DNA of 64,000 nucleotides from Candidatus Aalborgicola lynettensis (GCA_016719405.1 JADJZE010000013.1:1-64000); one strand, 5' to 3'; positions 33,011 through 42,623 are shown, numbered from the stretch's first letter. A program made the numbers and translations. The notes: generated by a model from the sequence alone, not told the origin.

Positions 33011-34487
33011 GCACCAGCACACCCTGCGACTTAAGTACGCGGTCGATTAGTGTTCCGTCATGCCCCACCAAAGCCACGTCCAGCGGCATTTGCCCCAGTG
33101 CATGGGTGGCGCACGACAGGCAGGGGTCGTAGGCGCGTATGGCCACTTCAATGTGGTTGAGCAAGCCTTCGGTCAACTCGCGCCCATCCAGGTAGTCGCG
33201 TGCGACGGCGCGCACGGCTTCGTTCATGGCCTGGTTGTTGTGGGTGGTGGAGACGATCAGGTTGCAGCGGGTCACCAGGTCGTTATCGCCCACGTCGTAG
33301 TCGTGGATCAGTGTGCCACGCGGTGCCTCGATGATGCCCACGCCACCGCGTTGGCGCTCTCCGCTGCTGACCAAGTCCCCCGACAGCAGGGCCGGGTTGT
33401 CTAACAGCTCGGCAATCACTTCCACCGCGTGCAGCATTTCAATCATGCGGGCCCAGTGGTAGGCCAGCGTGGCGTGCACCAGGTCGCCTTGACCCCAGGC
33501 CACAAAGGCCTGGCGTTCGACTTCGGCACGGGGGGTGGGAATAAAGTCGCAGTTTTGTACACGCGCCAAGGGGCCCACCCGGTACCAACCCTGCTCGCGC
33601 CCCAGGCTGCGCAGGTGGGGGAACTTCATGTAGCTCCAGGAGCGCACTTCTTCTTCAATCAGTTCCAGGTAGCGCTGGTCGCTCACACCATCGAACAGTA
33701 TTTTTCCATCGGCATCGCGCGCGCGCAGCACGCCATCGTAAAAATCCATGCCGCCATCGGGCCGCACCAGCGAGAGCAGGTTGGAGCGGAAGCTACCAAA
33801 CTGGTTGTAGAGCGCCGGGTTTTGCGCGTGGAGTTGTTTGGCAATGTTGACCGCGTCTTGCGCCCAGGCCAGCATCTGGGGTAGTTCGCGTCTGAGGGTG
33901 TCGCGCTCGGAGGCGGTGACCAGCTTGTTGACGCCGCCCGGAATCGCACCGGTGCCATGCACCCGTTTGCCCGAGGTGATGCGGATCACTTCTTGCCCGA
34001 ACTTGCGCAAAAAAATGCCTTTTTTGGCGATCTCGGGATGGGCCTGTGCCACGCCGACGATGTTGCGCTGGGCCACTTCCGAATCAAAACCAAACAGCAG
34101 GTCGGGCGATGACAAATGGAAGAAGTGCAGCGCGTGCGATTGCAGCATTTGCCCGTAGTGCATCAACCTGCGCACGGCGTCGGCGCTGGCGGGTACCGGC
34201 ATGGCACCAATGACGCGGTCAAAGGCCTTGGCAGCCGCCAGATGGTGCGACACCGGGCAGATGCCGCACAGCCGCTGCACCATGACCGGAACCTCCCAAT
34301 AGGGACGCCCTTCAATGAACTTCTCAAACCCCCGGAACTCCACAATGTGCAGGCGCACTTGCTGCACCCGGTTGTGTTCGTCCAGCAGCAGCGTCACTTT
34401 GCCATGGCCCTCCACGCGGGATACGGGGTCAATTGCCACGCGACGCAAACCCTCGGGGTTGGCAGCTGTTTCAAGGAGGAAACTCAT
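33000..34487 (-). CDS. hoxH: NAD-reducing [NiFe]-hydrogenase large subunit
   Basis: A 495-residue catalytic subunit. The four nickel-ligand cysteines are in RLCGICPVSHH (C74, C77) and DPCLSCATH (C456, C459). A 33-residue C-terminal extension follows His462 and should be cut off by HoxW after maturation. The extension is itself good evidence that this enzyme needs the maturation genes next door. It belongs to group 3d bidirectional hydrogenases and pairs with HoxY in the cytosol. Confidence 0.97.
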   Translation of the reverse strand: MSFLLETAANPEGLRRVAIDPVSRVEGHGKVTLLLDEHNRVQQVRLHIVEFRGFEKFIEGRPYWEVPVMVQRLCGICPVSHHLAAAKAFDRVIGAMPVPASADAVRRLMHYGQMLQSHALHFFHLSSPDLLFGFDSEVAQRNIVGVAQAHPEIAKKGIFLRKFGQEVIRITSGKRVHGTGAIPGGVNKLVTASERDTLRRELPQMLAWAQDAVNIAKQLHAQNPALYNQFGSFRSNLLSLVRPDGGMDFYDGVLRARDADGKILFDGVSDQRYLELIEEEVRSWSYMKFPHLRSLGREQGWYRVGPLARVQNCDFIPTPRAEVERQAFVAWGQGDLVHATLAYHWARMIEMLHAVEVIAELLDNPALLSGDLVSSGERQRGGVGIIEAPRGTLIHDYDVGDNDLVTRCNLIVSTTHNNQAMNEAVRAVARDYLDGRELTEGLLNHIEVAIRAYDPCLSCATHALGQMPLDVALVGHDGTLIDRVLKSQGVLVHER

Positions 34488-34499
34488 ACAACGCGCTCC

Positions 34500-35078
34500 C
34501 TAGTCATAGTGCATCAGCCCGTGCCCGAGATGGGGGGTGCGGCCCGCAATCAAATCATTAAAAAAAGCCCAGATGGCATCGCCCGACGGCGGGCAGCCCG
34601 GCAAAAAATAATCGACGTGCACCACCTCATGAATAGGGTGCACCTGGTTGAGGGGCAAGGGTAACTCGGGGTCGTTGGGGATTTGGCTGTTGGCGCTGAT
34701 GCCGGTTTGTTTGCAGTACACATCCCGCAAAATTTGCCCCACATCCAGTTGGTTGCGTTGTGCAGGCAAACCACCGTTAATGGCACAGGCGCCCACCGCC
34801 ACCAGGGTTTTGCAGTTGGCCCTGAACTCGCGCAGCACGTGTACGTTTTCGGCATTGCACAGCCCCCCTTCAATCAGCCCGATATCGCATCGGCCAATGG
34901 TTTTGATGTCGGTTAGCGGGGAGCGGTCAAACTCCACCACATCCAGCAGTTGCAGCAAACGCTCGTCAATGTCCAGAAACGACATGTGGCAACCAAAACA
35001 CCCGGCCAGCGAGACGGTGGCAATTTTGTATTTGCGCGGCGCGTGCAGGGGCTGTGGTCCGTCATGCGGGGTGGTCAT
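34500..35078 (-). CDS. hoxY: NAD-reducing hydrogenase small subunit
   Basis: A 192-residue subunit with the ligands of the proximal [4Fe-4S] cluster: AGCFGCHMS, EGGLCN, VGACAINGG and PGCPPSGD. It is short, as in other Hox enzymes, with no further clusters and no Tat signal, which fits a cytosolic enzyme. It overlaps hoxU by 4 bp and precedes hoxH by 12 bp. Confidence 0.96.
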   Translation of the reverse strand: MTTPHDGPQPLHAPRKYKIATVSLAGCFGCHMSFLDIDERLLQLLDVVEFDRSPLTDIKTIGRCDIGLIEGGLCNAENVHVLREFRANCKTLVAVGACAINGGLPAQRNQLDVGQILRDVYCKQTGISANSQIPNDPELPLPLNQVHPIHEVVHVDYFLPGCPPSGDAIWAFFNDLIAGRTPHLGHGLMHYD

Positions 35079-35806
35079 GTGGCGTCCTTCTCAACCTGCT
35101 CGGAAACCGGTTTGATGTCAAAACGGCGTTGACCAATGGGTGTGGCAAAACCTTTGCGTTTGGGCAGTATGGCGCCCACGGGGCATATGTGGGCTGCGCA
35201 GTCGCTCAGTGCCAGCGCGCTATCGCCCAGCAAGCCACTGGGGCTGTTGACGATGAGCCGGGTATCAATGCCGTGGCCGTCAATGGCAAACACGTTTTTG
35301 CCGTCCACCGTGCTACTTGCACGCACACACAGGCCGCACAAAATGCAGCGGTTCAAGTCCAGCAGCACATCGGCATGGCTGGCGTCCACTGGGCGGTTGG
35401 GGTACAGCTCTTCAAAATGCGGCCCCGTCATGCCGACCTCGTAGGCGGTGGCCTGCAGCAGGCAATCGCCGCTCTTCTCGCACGAGGGGCAAAAATGGTT
35501 GCCTTCTACAAACAGCATTTGCAGCAGGGTTTTGCGCTGGGCGTTAAGTTCGTCGGTATTGCTTTGCACCTCTTGCCCGGCGCTGGCCAACACCGTGCAC
35601 GCGGCACCCGTGCGGCCATTGACCTTGACCGTGCAGATACGGCATGAGCCATGCGGGGCGAACTCGGGCTTCCAGCACAGGTGCGGAATATAGTGGCCCG
35701 CGCGTGTGGCGGCACGCAAAATGCTGTCACCCGGGGCGAACTCCACATCTTGTCCGTCGAGTTCAAAGCTGCCCGGGCTGAGCGGGTCAATGCGTTGATT
35801 GGTCAT
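35075..35806 (-). CDS. hoxU: NAD-reducing hydrogenase diaphorase subunit HoxU
   Basis: A 243-residue Fe-S protein related to the N-terminus of NuoG. The [2Fe-2S] ligands lie in PHLCWKPEFAPHGSCRICTV, the His-ligated cluster in HFCPSCEKSGDCLLQ, and the [4Fe-4S] ligands in CILCGLCVRAS and CAAHICPVGA. It passes electrons between HoxY and HoxF. It overlaps hoxF and hoxY by 4 bp each. Confidence 0.95.
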   Translation of the reverse strand: MTNQRIDPLSPGSFELDGQDVEFAPGDSILRAATRAGHYIPHLCWKPEFAPHGSCRICTVKVNGRTGAACTVLASAGQEVQSNTDELNAQRKTLLQMLFVEGNHFCPSCEKSGDCLLQATAYEVGMTGPHFEELYPNRPVDASHADVLLDLNRCILCGLCVRASSTVDGKNVFAIDGHGIDTRLIVNSPSGLLGDSALALSDCAAHICPVGAILPKRKGFATPIGQRRFDIKPVSEQVEKDAT

Positions 35807-37587
35807 TCTTTAGTCTCCAGGTGGGCACCGCTGTCGTCGCGTGCGGTGGCCAGGCGTGCTTGCGACAACTCGGCATCCAGATCAAAGCCGGGCACAAAAT
35901 GCAGCGACTGCAAATGGCGCTCATAGGCCGGGCGAAACTTGGCAATGGTGTCACGCAGCGGGTTGCAAGCGGCCGCACCCAAGCCGCAGTGGGTGGTGCC
36001 GTGCATCAGGGTGTCGAGCTTGAATAAAACCTGCACATCGGCGGCCGAGCCGTCGCCACGCTGCAACTTCTCCATGCGCCGCACCACCAGCTTGGTGCCC
36101 ACTCGGCAGGGGGTGCAAAACCCGCAGCTCTCGTGGGCAAAAAAGTGCGCAAAGTTGCGTGCCACCGTAAACATGTCGCGGGAGCGGTCAAACACCATAA
36201 AGGCGCCTGCCGTGGGTACATCCTCAAAACCAATGCGGCGATTAAATTCGAATGCCGACAGGCACACGCCCGATGGCCCACCCACTTGCACCGCCTGCGT
36301 GTCGCGGGCACCGCAGTCTTCCAGAATGCGGCCAATGCGCGTGCCAAAAGGGTATTCGTAAATGCCGGGGCGTTCACAGTCGCCGGAAACGGAGTGAATT
36401 TTGGTGCCGGTGGACTGGCGGGTGCCAATTTGCGACCACCAGTCACCGCCATGCAAGGCAATGTGCGTGACGGCGCTGAAGGTCTCCACGTTGTTGACGG
36501 TAGTGGGTTGCCCCAGGTAGCCATGCTCTACCGGAAACGGTGGGCGAATGCGCGGCGTGCCGCGCTTGCCTTCCAGCGATTCAATCAAGGCAGACTCTTC
36601 GCCACACACGTAGGCACCGGCCCCCACGTGGATGTCAATGTCGAAATCAAACCCGGCATGCCCCTGGATGGAGTCGCCCAGCAAATGCTGCGCGCGGCGG
36701 CGCTGCAACACGGCGTGCAGGTGTTCCAGCAGGTAGCGGTATTCGCCACGCAAATAGATGAACCCCCGCCGTGCGCCCACCACCCAGGCGGCAATCGTCA
36801 TGCCCTCGATCACACCGTCGGCATAACTGGTCAGTAAAACACGGTCTTTGAAAGTGCCGGGCTCGCCTTCGTCGGCGTTACACACCACGTAGTGCATGGC
36901 GCCCGGGGCATTGCGGCAGAGTTGCCACTTGGTTGCGGTGGCATACCCCGCGCCGCCGCGCCCGCGCAGTTTGGAGCGTTTAAGGTCGTCGAGCATGCCT
37001 TGCGGTCCGCGTGCGATGGCTGCAGCCAGGGCCTCACCGGGCGTTGGCTGGGTACCCAGCTTGACGTCGGTAAGGCGAATCTGGTCGTCCACACGCGACC
37101 ACTCCGGCGGCCACTGCGCGGGTGGAACCTGGGCTTCAATCAAAGCCGCAATGTGTTCAATGCGCCCAGGGTTCAGCCGCGTAACCACATAGTGGTGGTT
37201 GACCAGCAGGGCAGGGCCTTGGTCGCACAGGCCGGTGCACGATGCCAACTCCACACTCACCCGTCCATCGCCACGCACTTGGCCACGCGTTACGCCCAGG
37301 CGCTGGCACAGGTCGCGCATCAGGGCATCAACACCCAGCATGCGGTCGGTGATGTTGTTGCTAAACAGGATGCGATAGGTGCCAACGGGTTTGGTGTGCA
37401 GAAACCGGTAGAAACCGGCCACCCCTTGCACGTGGGCCAGGCTAAGGCCCAGAGCGCTTGCAATGTCGGTCAACATGTCGCGGGGCAGCCACCCCTGCAG
37501 ACGCTGCGCTTCACGCAGTATTTGCACCAGTGCATGGGGCGACGCCTGGTATTCGCTAATCAAAAGCCGTAAAGGTTCAGAAGACAT
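35803..37587 (-). CDS. hoxF: NAD-reducing hydrogenase diaphorase subunit HoxF
   Basis: A 594-residue fusion of a NuoE-like part (about 1-160; cluster Cys in SCTGLCDQGPALL) and a NuoF-like part. The NuoF part holds the NADH-binding GRGGAGYATATKW, FMN-binding CNADEGEPGTFKDR and [4Fe-4S]-binding ESCGFCTPCRVG. It is where NAD+ is reduced or NADH oxidised. It is the first hox gene and starts only 48 bp after glgC. Confidence 0.96.
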   Translation of the reverse strand: MSSEPLRLLISEYQASPHALVQILREAQRLQGWLPRDMLTDIASALGLSLAHVQGVAGFYRFLHTKPVGTYRILFSNNITDRMLGVDALMRDLCQRLGVTRGQVRGDGRVSVELASCTGLCDQGPALLVNHHYVVTRLNPGRIEHIAALIEAQVPPAQWPPEWSRVDDQIRLTDVKLGTQPTPGEALAAAIARGPQGMLDDLKRSKLRGRGGAGYATATKWQLCRNAPGAMHYVVCNADEGEPGTFKDRVLLTSYADGVIEGMTIAAWVVGARRGFIYLRGEYRYLLEHLHAVLQRRRAQHLLGDSIQGHAGFDFDIDIHVGAGAYVCGEESALIESLEGKRGTPRIRPPFPVEHGYLGQPTTVNNVETFSAVTHIALHGGDWWSQIGTRQSTGTKIHSVSGDCERPGIYEYPFGTRIGRILEDCGARDTQAVQVGGPSGVCLSAFEFNRRIGFEDVPTAGAFMVFDRSRDMFTVARNFAHFFAHESCGFCTPCRVGTKLVVRRMEKLQRGDGSAADVQVLFKLDTLMHGTTHCGLGAAACNPLRDTIAKFRPAYERHLQSLHFVPGFDLDAELSQARLATARDDSGAHLETKE

Positions 37588-37626
37588 GGTGTCACCTGGT
37601 TGGGAGTTGGCTTACATCGAATTATT

Positions 37627-37640
37627 TGCAAACGTTTACA
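37627..37640. promoter_or_regulatory. Possible LacI-type operator in the glgC-hoxF gap
   Basis: TGCAAACGTTTACA is a 14-bp palindrome with one mismatch, centred on CG, the shape of LacI/GalR-family operators. It spans the glgC stop and lies about 40 bp upstream of the hoxF start codon. No regulator gene is nearby, and the site could be chance. Confidence 0.3.
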
Positions 37641-38904
37641 CCATGCGGTGAATACGCTGGCCCAGCATTTCCGGGGTAATCAGCGTTACGCCATTTTCCG
37701 TGACATGGAAGCCGCGTGTGCGGTCGTGTTCTCGGTCAAGACCCGCACTAAATCCATCGGGCAGTTTGCAATGTTTGTCGACAATGGTGCGGCGCAGGTG
37801 CACATTTTTGCCAATGCCCACGTCGGGCAGCACCACGCAATCTTCTATCAAACTGCCTTCGCGCACCTTGACTTTGGAGAACAGAATGGAGTGCCGAACA
37901 ATGGCTCCGCTCACAATGCAACCGCTGGACACCAGTGCGTTGTGGGCTTCGCCCCGGCGGCCGGTTTCGTCAAACACAAACTTGGCCGGGGCCAACTGGC
38001 GTTGCAGGCTCAGAATGGGCCAGTCGTCGTCGTACAAATTGAGCTCGGGCACCACCGAGGTGAGGTCCATATTGGCTTCCCAAAAGGCATCCACGGTGCC
38101 CACGTCACGCCAGTAGGGGGTGGTGTCCACCATGTTGACGCAGCTGTCTTTGAAGCTGTGGGCATACACCCGGTGGCGTGATAGCAGGGAGGGAATGATG
38201 TCTTTGCCAAAGTCGTGGCTCGATGTGGGGTCAGCCGCATCGCGCACCAGTTCAGACACCAGCAGATCCGCATCAAACACATAAATGCCCATGCTGGCCA
38301 ATGCGTGGCTGGGGCGGTGCGCCAGCGTGACCGGCTGCTTGGGCTTTTCTGCAAAGGCCACGATGCGGCCACTGGGGTCGATGGACATGACCCCGAAATC
38401 ACTGGCCTGTTCTACCGGTACTTCGAGGCAGGCCACGGTCATTTCGGCACCACGTGCGGCGTGTTCTGCCAGCATGATGGAATAATCCATTTTGTACACA
38501 TGGTCGCCGCCCAGTATCAACACACGGTCTGGTTGGGCTTCGTCAATGATGCGCAGGTTTTGGTACACCGCGTTGGCCGTGCCGCTGTACCAGCCCTCGC
38601 CGTGCTGCTGCTGGGCGGGCACCACGTCCACGTATTCACCCAGGCTGGCAGCCAGAAAACTCCAACCCCGTTCGATGTGGCGGATCAGACTTTGTGCCTT
38701 GTATTGCGTGAGCACTGCAATGTGGCGCACGCCGGAGTTGACGCAGTTGCTCAGTGCAAAGTCGATGATGTTCAGGTTACCCGCAAAGGGTACCGCTGGT
38801 TTGGCCCGCCAATCCGTCAACTGGTGCAACCGGCTGCCGCGCCCCCCCGCCAGCACCAGCGCGTAGGTGCGTTCGGTCAGATGTTTTTTGGGGTCAAAGA
38901 CCAT
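37636..38904 (-). CDS. glgC: Glucose-1-phosphate adenylyltransferase
   Basis: A 422-residue enzyme that makes ADP-glucose for glycogen synthesis. The N-terminal catalytic domain has LVLAGGRGSRLHQLTDWRAK, the WYSGTANAVYQN block and FAEKPK. The C-terminal left-handed beta-helix carries GCIVSGAIVRHSILF and SLIEDCVVLPD. It is co-directional with, and 48 bp upstream of, hoxF. No other glg genes are in the window. Confidence 0.94.
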   Translation of the reverse strand: MVFDPKKHLTERTYALVLAGGRGSRLHQLTDWRAKPAVPFAGNLNIIDFALSNCVNSGVRHIAVLTQYKAQSLIRHIERGWSFLAASLGEYVDVVPAQQQHGEGWYSGTANAVYQNLRIIDEAQPDRVLILGGDHVYKMDYSIMLAEHAARGAEMTVACLEVPVEQASDFGVMSIDPSGRIVAFAEKPKQPVTLAHRPSHALASMGIYVFDADLLVSELVRDAADPTSSHDFGKDIIPSLLSRHRVYAHSFKDSCVNMVDTTPYWRDVGTVDAFWEANMDLTSVVPELNLYDDDWPILSLQRQLAPAKFVFDETGRRGEAHNALVSSGCIVSGAIVRHSILFSKVKVREGSLIEDCVVLPDVGIGKNVHLRRTIVDKHCKLPDGFSAGLDREHDRTRGFHVTENGVTLITPEMLGQRIHRMV

Positions 38905-39149
38905 GGCAGGTTCCTTTCAGTGAAATACGTCAGTTGGGTTTGTACAGTAACGCTGTGACATACAGCCGCTGTGGCCCATGCAAGGCAGCGCGGTGCAGTG
39001 GGTCAACGGCACTGCATTGAAACCGCGAATGGCAAATAAACCCTTGATGCGGATCAATGCGACAGCGTTGCCACGCAGCGCACCACGCCGCGCAATGGTC
39101 GGCAGTGCGCGCTGCACCGGTTTACCATCCGTTGCAAGAAAGAAGGACT

Positions 39150-39863
39150 ATGAACGCAGATAACGACGTTTCCCCCTGGTGGCTCAGATCCATTGCGGTA
39201 TTGCTATCGCCGTTTCGTGCACCGGGTTATTCCATCAAGCGGGACCATACGAACAAGTTTGATGCATTGCCGACCGTCGCCTACCAGGATCTTCGTGACC
39301 GGATTCACAACGGTGATTTGCTCTTTTGTGGTGGAAATTTTGCATTCAGCAAAGCCATTCGTTACCTGTCGGGTGGGTCCCGGGTCAGCCATGTGGGCAT
39401 TGTGTATTGGTGGAATGACCGGCTCATGCTGCTGGAGAGTGTGGAGACCGATGGCGTGCGCATCGTGCCGGTCAGCCAGTATGTTGCCAACTATGAGAAC
39501 TCGGACAAACCGTACAACGGACGGCTGTACCTCGCGCGGGACCAACGGCTGTACCAGGCACCGAGGAATGCATCGGATGTGGCCTCATCCATTCACAACC
39601 CCAAAGTGGAGCAGCTTTTGGGGGCAGCCGCTACCTTGCTCAACAAGAAGTTTTCTTTCAAAGACGTGTTGGTCTTTTTCTTGCAGGGCAACACCGGGCG
39701 CTTTCTGCACGAAGACAACGATGAATTTTTGTGCTCCGAGTTTGTGGCCCGCTGCTACGCGGGCGTGGGTATCGACTATCCCGGCGACGGACGCGGCTTT
39801 GTGGCGCCGGAGCACATCGCCATGTCGGAATACATCGAGGTGTTGGTGGAGATTGCGGGCTAG
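39150..39863 (+). CDS. NlpC/P60-superfamily cysteine hydrolase (YiiX-like)
   Basis: The ATG at 39150 follows AAGAAAGAAGG and gives 237 residues. The permuted NlpC/P60 pattern is visible: GDLLFCGGNFAFSKAIRYLS then SRVSHVGIVYWW (the His) and, near the C-terminus, DEFLCSEFVARCYAGVGI (the Cys). Such proteins cleave amide bonds in peptidoglycan peptides or lipids. There is no clear signal peptide, though the N-terminal SIAVLLSPF is mildly hydrophobic. Transcribed divergently from glgC across a 245-bp gap. Confidence 0.75.
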   Translation: MNADNDVSPWWLRSIAVLLSPFRAPGYSIKRDHTNKFDALPTVAYQDLRDRIHNGDLLFCGGNFAFSKAIRYLSGGSRVSHVGIVYWWNDRLMLLESVETDGVRIVPVSQYVANYENSDKPYNGRLYLARDQRLYQAPRNASDVASSIHNPKVEQLLGAAATLLNKKFSFKDVLVFFLQGNTGRFLHEDNDEFLCSEFVARCYAGVGIDYPGDGRGFVAPEHIAMSEYIEVLVEIAG

Positions 39864-40834
39864 TTCACCATCACCAGCTTGCCCATCACCGCCCGCGAGC
39901 CCATGTGGGCAAAGGCGGCTTTCAATTCCGCCATGGGCATGGTGCGGTCGATCACGGGTTTGATCTTGCCTTGGCCATACCACTGGGCCAGCTGCATCAT
40001 CATCGCGGCATTGGCTTTGGGTTCGCGCTTGGCAAACTCGCCCCAGAACACGCCGACGATGGAGGCACCCTTGAGCAGTGCCAGGTTAAACGGCAGGGCG
40101 GGGATTGGCCCGGCCGCAAAACCCACCACCAGGTAGCGCCCGCGCCAGGCAATGGAGCGCAAGGCGGGCTCGGCCAGGTCGCCGCCCACGGGGTCGTAAA
40201 TCACATCGGGGCCCTTGCCGCCGGTCAGTTCTTTCAGGGCGTCGCGCAGGTTGGCGGTGGCGTAGTTGATGGTCTCGTCCGCACCGATCTTTTTGCATAA
40301 GGCGCACTTTTCGTCGGTCGAGGCAGCCGCAATTACGCGCGCGCCCATGGCCTTGGCGATCTGGATCGCCGATGTGCCCACGCCACCGGCAGCGCCCAGT
40401 ACCAGCACGGTTTCACCGGCCTTGAGTTGCGCGCGGTCGATCAGTGCGTGGTGCGAGGTGGCGTAGATCATGATGAACGCGGCGGCGTCAACAAAAGGAA
40501 AACCATTGGGAAGCGGCATGCACATTGCGGCAGGCGCTATGGTATGCGTAGCAAAACCGCCGGTGCCGCTCAGGCAAGCCACCGCCTGGCCGACTTTCAG
40601 GTGGGTGACACCGTCGCCCACCGCCTGCACGATGCCCGCATATTCCGAGCCGGGTACAAAGGGCAGGGGTGGCTTGATCTGGTACTTGTTCTGCACGATC
40701 AGCGTGTCGGGAAAGTTCAGGCTGGCGGCCTTGATCTCCAGCAGCACCTCACCCGCCTTGGGGCTGGGGGTAGGCAGTTCTTTCCAGGTGAGGGCGTCGA
40801 CACCGGTTGGGTTTTCGCAAAGCCAGGCGTGCAT
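39860..40834 (-). CDS. NADPH:quinone oxidoreductase (MDR superfamily)
   Basis: A 324-residue zinc-free medium-chain dehydrogenase. GroES-like domain first (FPDTLIVQNKYQIKPPLPFV, GSEYAGIV), then the Rossmann fold with LVLGAAGGVGTSAIQIAKAM. It should reduce quinones or enones with NADPH. The start is ATG 40834 (MHAWLCENP). It converges with the NlpC/P60 gene, overlapping its stop by 4 bp, and diverges from surE. Confidence 0.88.
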   Translation of the reverse strand: MHAWLCENPTGVDALTWKELPTPSPKAGEVLLEIKAASLNFPDTLIVQNKYQIKPPLPFVPGSEYAGIVQAVGDGVTHLKVGQAVACLSGTGGFATHTIAPAAMCMPLPNGFPFVDAAAFIMIYATSHHALIDRAQLKAGETVLVLGAAGGVGTSAIQIAKAMGARVIAAASTDEKCALCKKIGADETINYATANLRDALKELTGGKGPDVIYDPVGGDLAEPALRSIAWRGRYLVVGFAAGPIPALPFNLALLKGASIVGVFWGEFAKREPKANAAMMMQLAQWYGQGKIKPVIDRTMPMAELKAAFAHMGSRAVMGKLVMVN

Positions 40835-41000
40835 GGGGAGTCCTTCGTGGGGGTTGCAGGGATGGCGCATGATAGGGCCCGACGTGCCATGGCTGTTGCA
40901 CTTGTGTCGCTGGCGCGACGCCATCCGGTAGTGCTTTCGGGTGGGGCTGCGGTTTGGGTATTGGGCCCCTACAATGGCCCGTCACCCCTCCCCAGGCACC

Positions 41001-41780
41001 ATGAAAATTCTCATTTCCAACGACGATGGTTACCAGGCCCCTGGCTTGGTGGCGCTGTACGAAGCACTTAAGGACGTGGCCGAGGTCGAGGTCATCGCAC
41101 CCGAGCAGAACAACAGCGCCAAGTCCAACGCACTCACCCTGCATTCGCCGCTGTACGTGCACCGCGCCAGCAACGGTTTTCGCTACGTGAACGGCACCCC
41201 GGCTGACTGCGTGCACATTGCCCTGACTGGTTTGCTGGACTACCGCCCGGATTTGGTGGTGTCGGGCATCAACAACGGCGCCAACATGGGCGACGACACC
41301 ATTTACTCGGGCACCGTGGGCGCGGCCATGGAGGGCTATTTGTTTGGTGTTCCTGCTATTGCCTTTTCCCAGGTGGAGCGCGATTGGCACCACCTGGACA
41401 GTGCCGCCCGCAAGGTGCGCGAGCTGGTGCAGTCCATGCAGCAGCAACACCTGATTAAGCACACCCCGTTTTTGCTGAATGTGAACATACCCAACCGGCC
41501 CTATGCCGACATTGGCAGTCTCAAACTGTGCCGCTTGGGGCGCCGCCACGCGGCCGAAAAAGTGATTCAACAGCAAAGCCCGCGCGGCGAAACCATGTAC
41601 TGGATTGGTGCCGCAGGCGCGGTGATGGACGATGCCGAGGGCACCGACTTTCATGCCACCGCACAAGGCCACATGGCCATGACACCGCTCAAGGTAGACC
41701 TGACCGACCACGCCCACCTGGGTTACTGGGCGCAGACGGCGGCGCGATTGTCCACCACGTCAGCCGAGGGGCAGGCATGA
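41001..41780 (+). CDS. surE: 5'/3'-nucleotidase SurE
   Basis: A 259-residue survival protein. The metal site is MKILISNDDGYQAPGL with Asp8 and Asp9; NNSAKSNALTLHSP and SGINNGANMGDDTIYSGTVG are conserved blocks. It removes phosphate from nucleoside monophosphates. First of the surE-pcm-nlpD-rpoS set, a conserved stationary-phase block, and overlaps pcm by 4 bp. Confidence 0.95.
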   Translation: MKILISNDDGYQAPGLVALYEALKDVAEVEVIAPEQNNSAKSNALTLHSPLYVHRASNGFRYVNGTPADCVHIALTGLLDYRPDLVVSGINNGANMGDDTIYSGTVGAAMEGYLFGVPAIAFSQVERDWHHLDSAARKVRELVQSMQQQHLIKHTPFLLNVNIPNRPYADIGSLKLCRLGRRHAAEKVIQQQSPRGETMYWIGAAGAVMDDAEGTDFHATAQGHMAMTPLKVDLTDHAHLGYWAQTAARLSTTSAEGQA

Positions 41781-42610
41781 GCAGCCCCAAGCCGCGCCCC
41801 TCATTCCCCGCCAGCTTGAACAACACCCTGGCCAGCAACCGGCCCAGCCCGCGTGGCGCCGTGGCACCTGTGGGGGCGGAACCCGCGCGCGTGCAGCCCA
41901 TTCAGAAGGCCAGCCATTTGCCCACCAAGGCACCCATGCCGCAGGGCCTGGGCATGGATTCGGGCGCGGTGCGAGCCGCCATGGTGAGAAAAATTGCGGC
42001 CAGTGGCGTGGCGGACGAGCAGGTCTTGGCGGCCATGGGCGCAGTGGAGCGCCACCGTTTTGTCGACAGCGCACTGGCCAACCAGGCCTACGAAGACACC
42101 AGCTTGCCCATTGGCCTGGGGCAAACCATTTCCAAGCCCGGCGTGGTGGCGCGCATGGCCGAGCTGCTGCGCAACGGCCGCGCCGACAAGCTGGGCCGTG
42201 TGCTCGAAATCGGAACCGGTTGTGGCTACCAGGCGGCCGTGTTGAGCCTGCTGGCCGACGAGGTGTACAGCATTGAGCGCCTGCGTGGCCTGCACGACAA
42301 GGCGCGTGACAACCTGCGCGCCCTGCGCGTGCCTAACCTGCATTTGCTGTTTGGCGACGGTATGGAGGGTTTTGCCAGGGGTGCACCCTATGCGGCCATC
42401 ATTGCGGCTGCCGGTGGCGACGCGGTGCCGCAGGCCTGGATTGACCAACTGGCGGTGGGTGGGCGCCTGGTGGCACCGCTGGTGGTGGCTTCCAATGGCG
42501 GCCATGGTCAAGCCCAGGCGCTATTGGTGCTGGACAAAACTACCCAGGGAATTCGCCAAAGCATTTTGGAGGCGGTGCACTTTGTCCCCCTAAAATCGGG
42601 CGTTGCTTGA
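41777..42610 (+). CDS. pcm: Protein-L-isoaspartate O-methyltransferase
   Basis: A 277-residue enzyme that starts repair of isomerised Asp and Asn residues. The core (about 65-277) holds LPIGLGQTISKPGVVARM, the SAM loop VLEIGTGCGYQAAVLSLLAD, and FGDGMEGF. An N-terminal Pro-rich extension of about 60 residues (SSPKPRPSFPASLNNTLAS) is longer than usual and probably disordered. Start ATGA overlaps the surE stop. Confidence 0.93.
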   Translation: MSSPKPRPSFPASLNNTLASNRPSPRGAVAPVGAEPARVQPIQKASHLPTKAPMPQGLGMDSGAVRAAMVRKIAASGVADEQVLAAMGAVERHRFVDSALANQAYEDTSLPIGLGQTISKPGVVARMAELLRNGRADKLGRVLEIGTGCGYQAAVLSLLADEVYSIERLRGLHDKARDNLRALRVPNLHLLFGDGMEGFARGAPYAAIIAAAGGDAVPQAWIDQLAVGGRLVAPLVVASNGGHGQAQALLVLDKTTQGIRQSILEAVHFVPLKSGVA

Positions 42611-42623
42611 AGGAAGGTTGTTT

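Noticed and set aside
38905..39149. Sigma-54 promoter for glgC-hox
   Set aside because: I looked for a GG-N10-GC core upstream of glgC and hoxF and found no convincing match.
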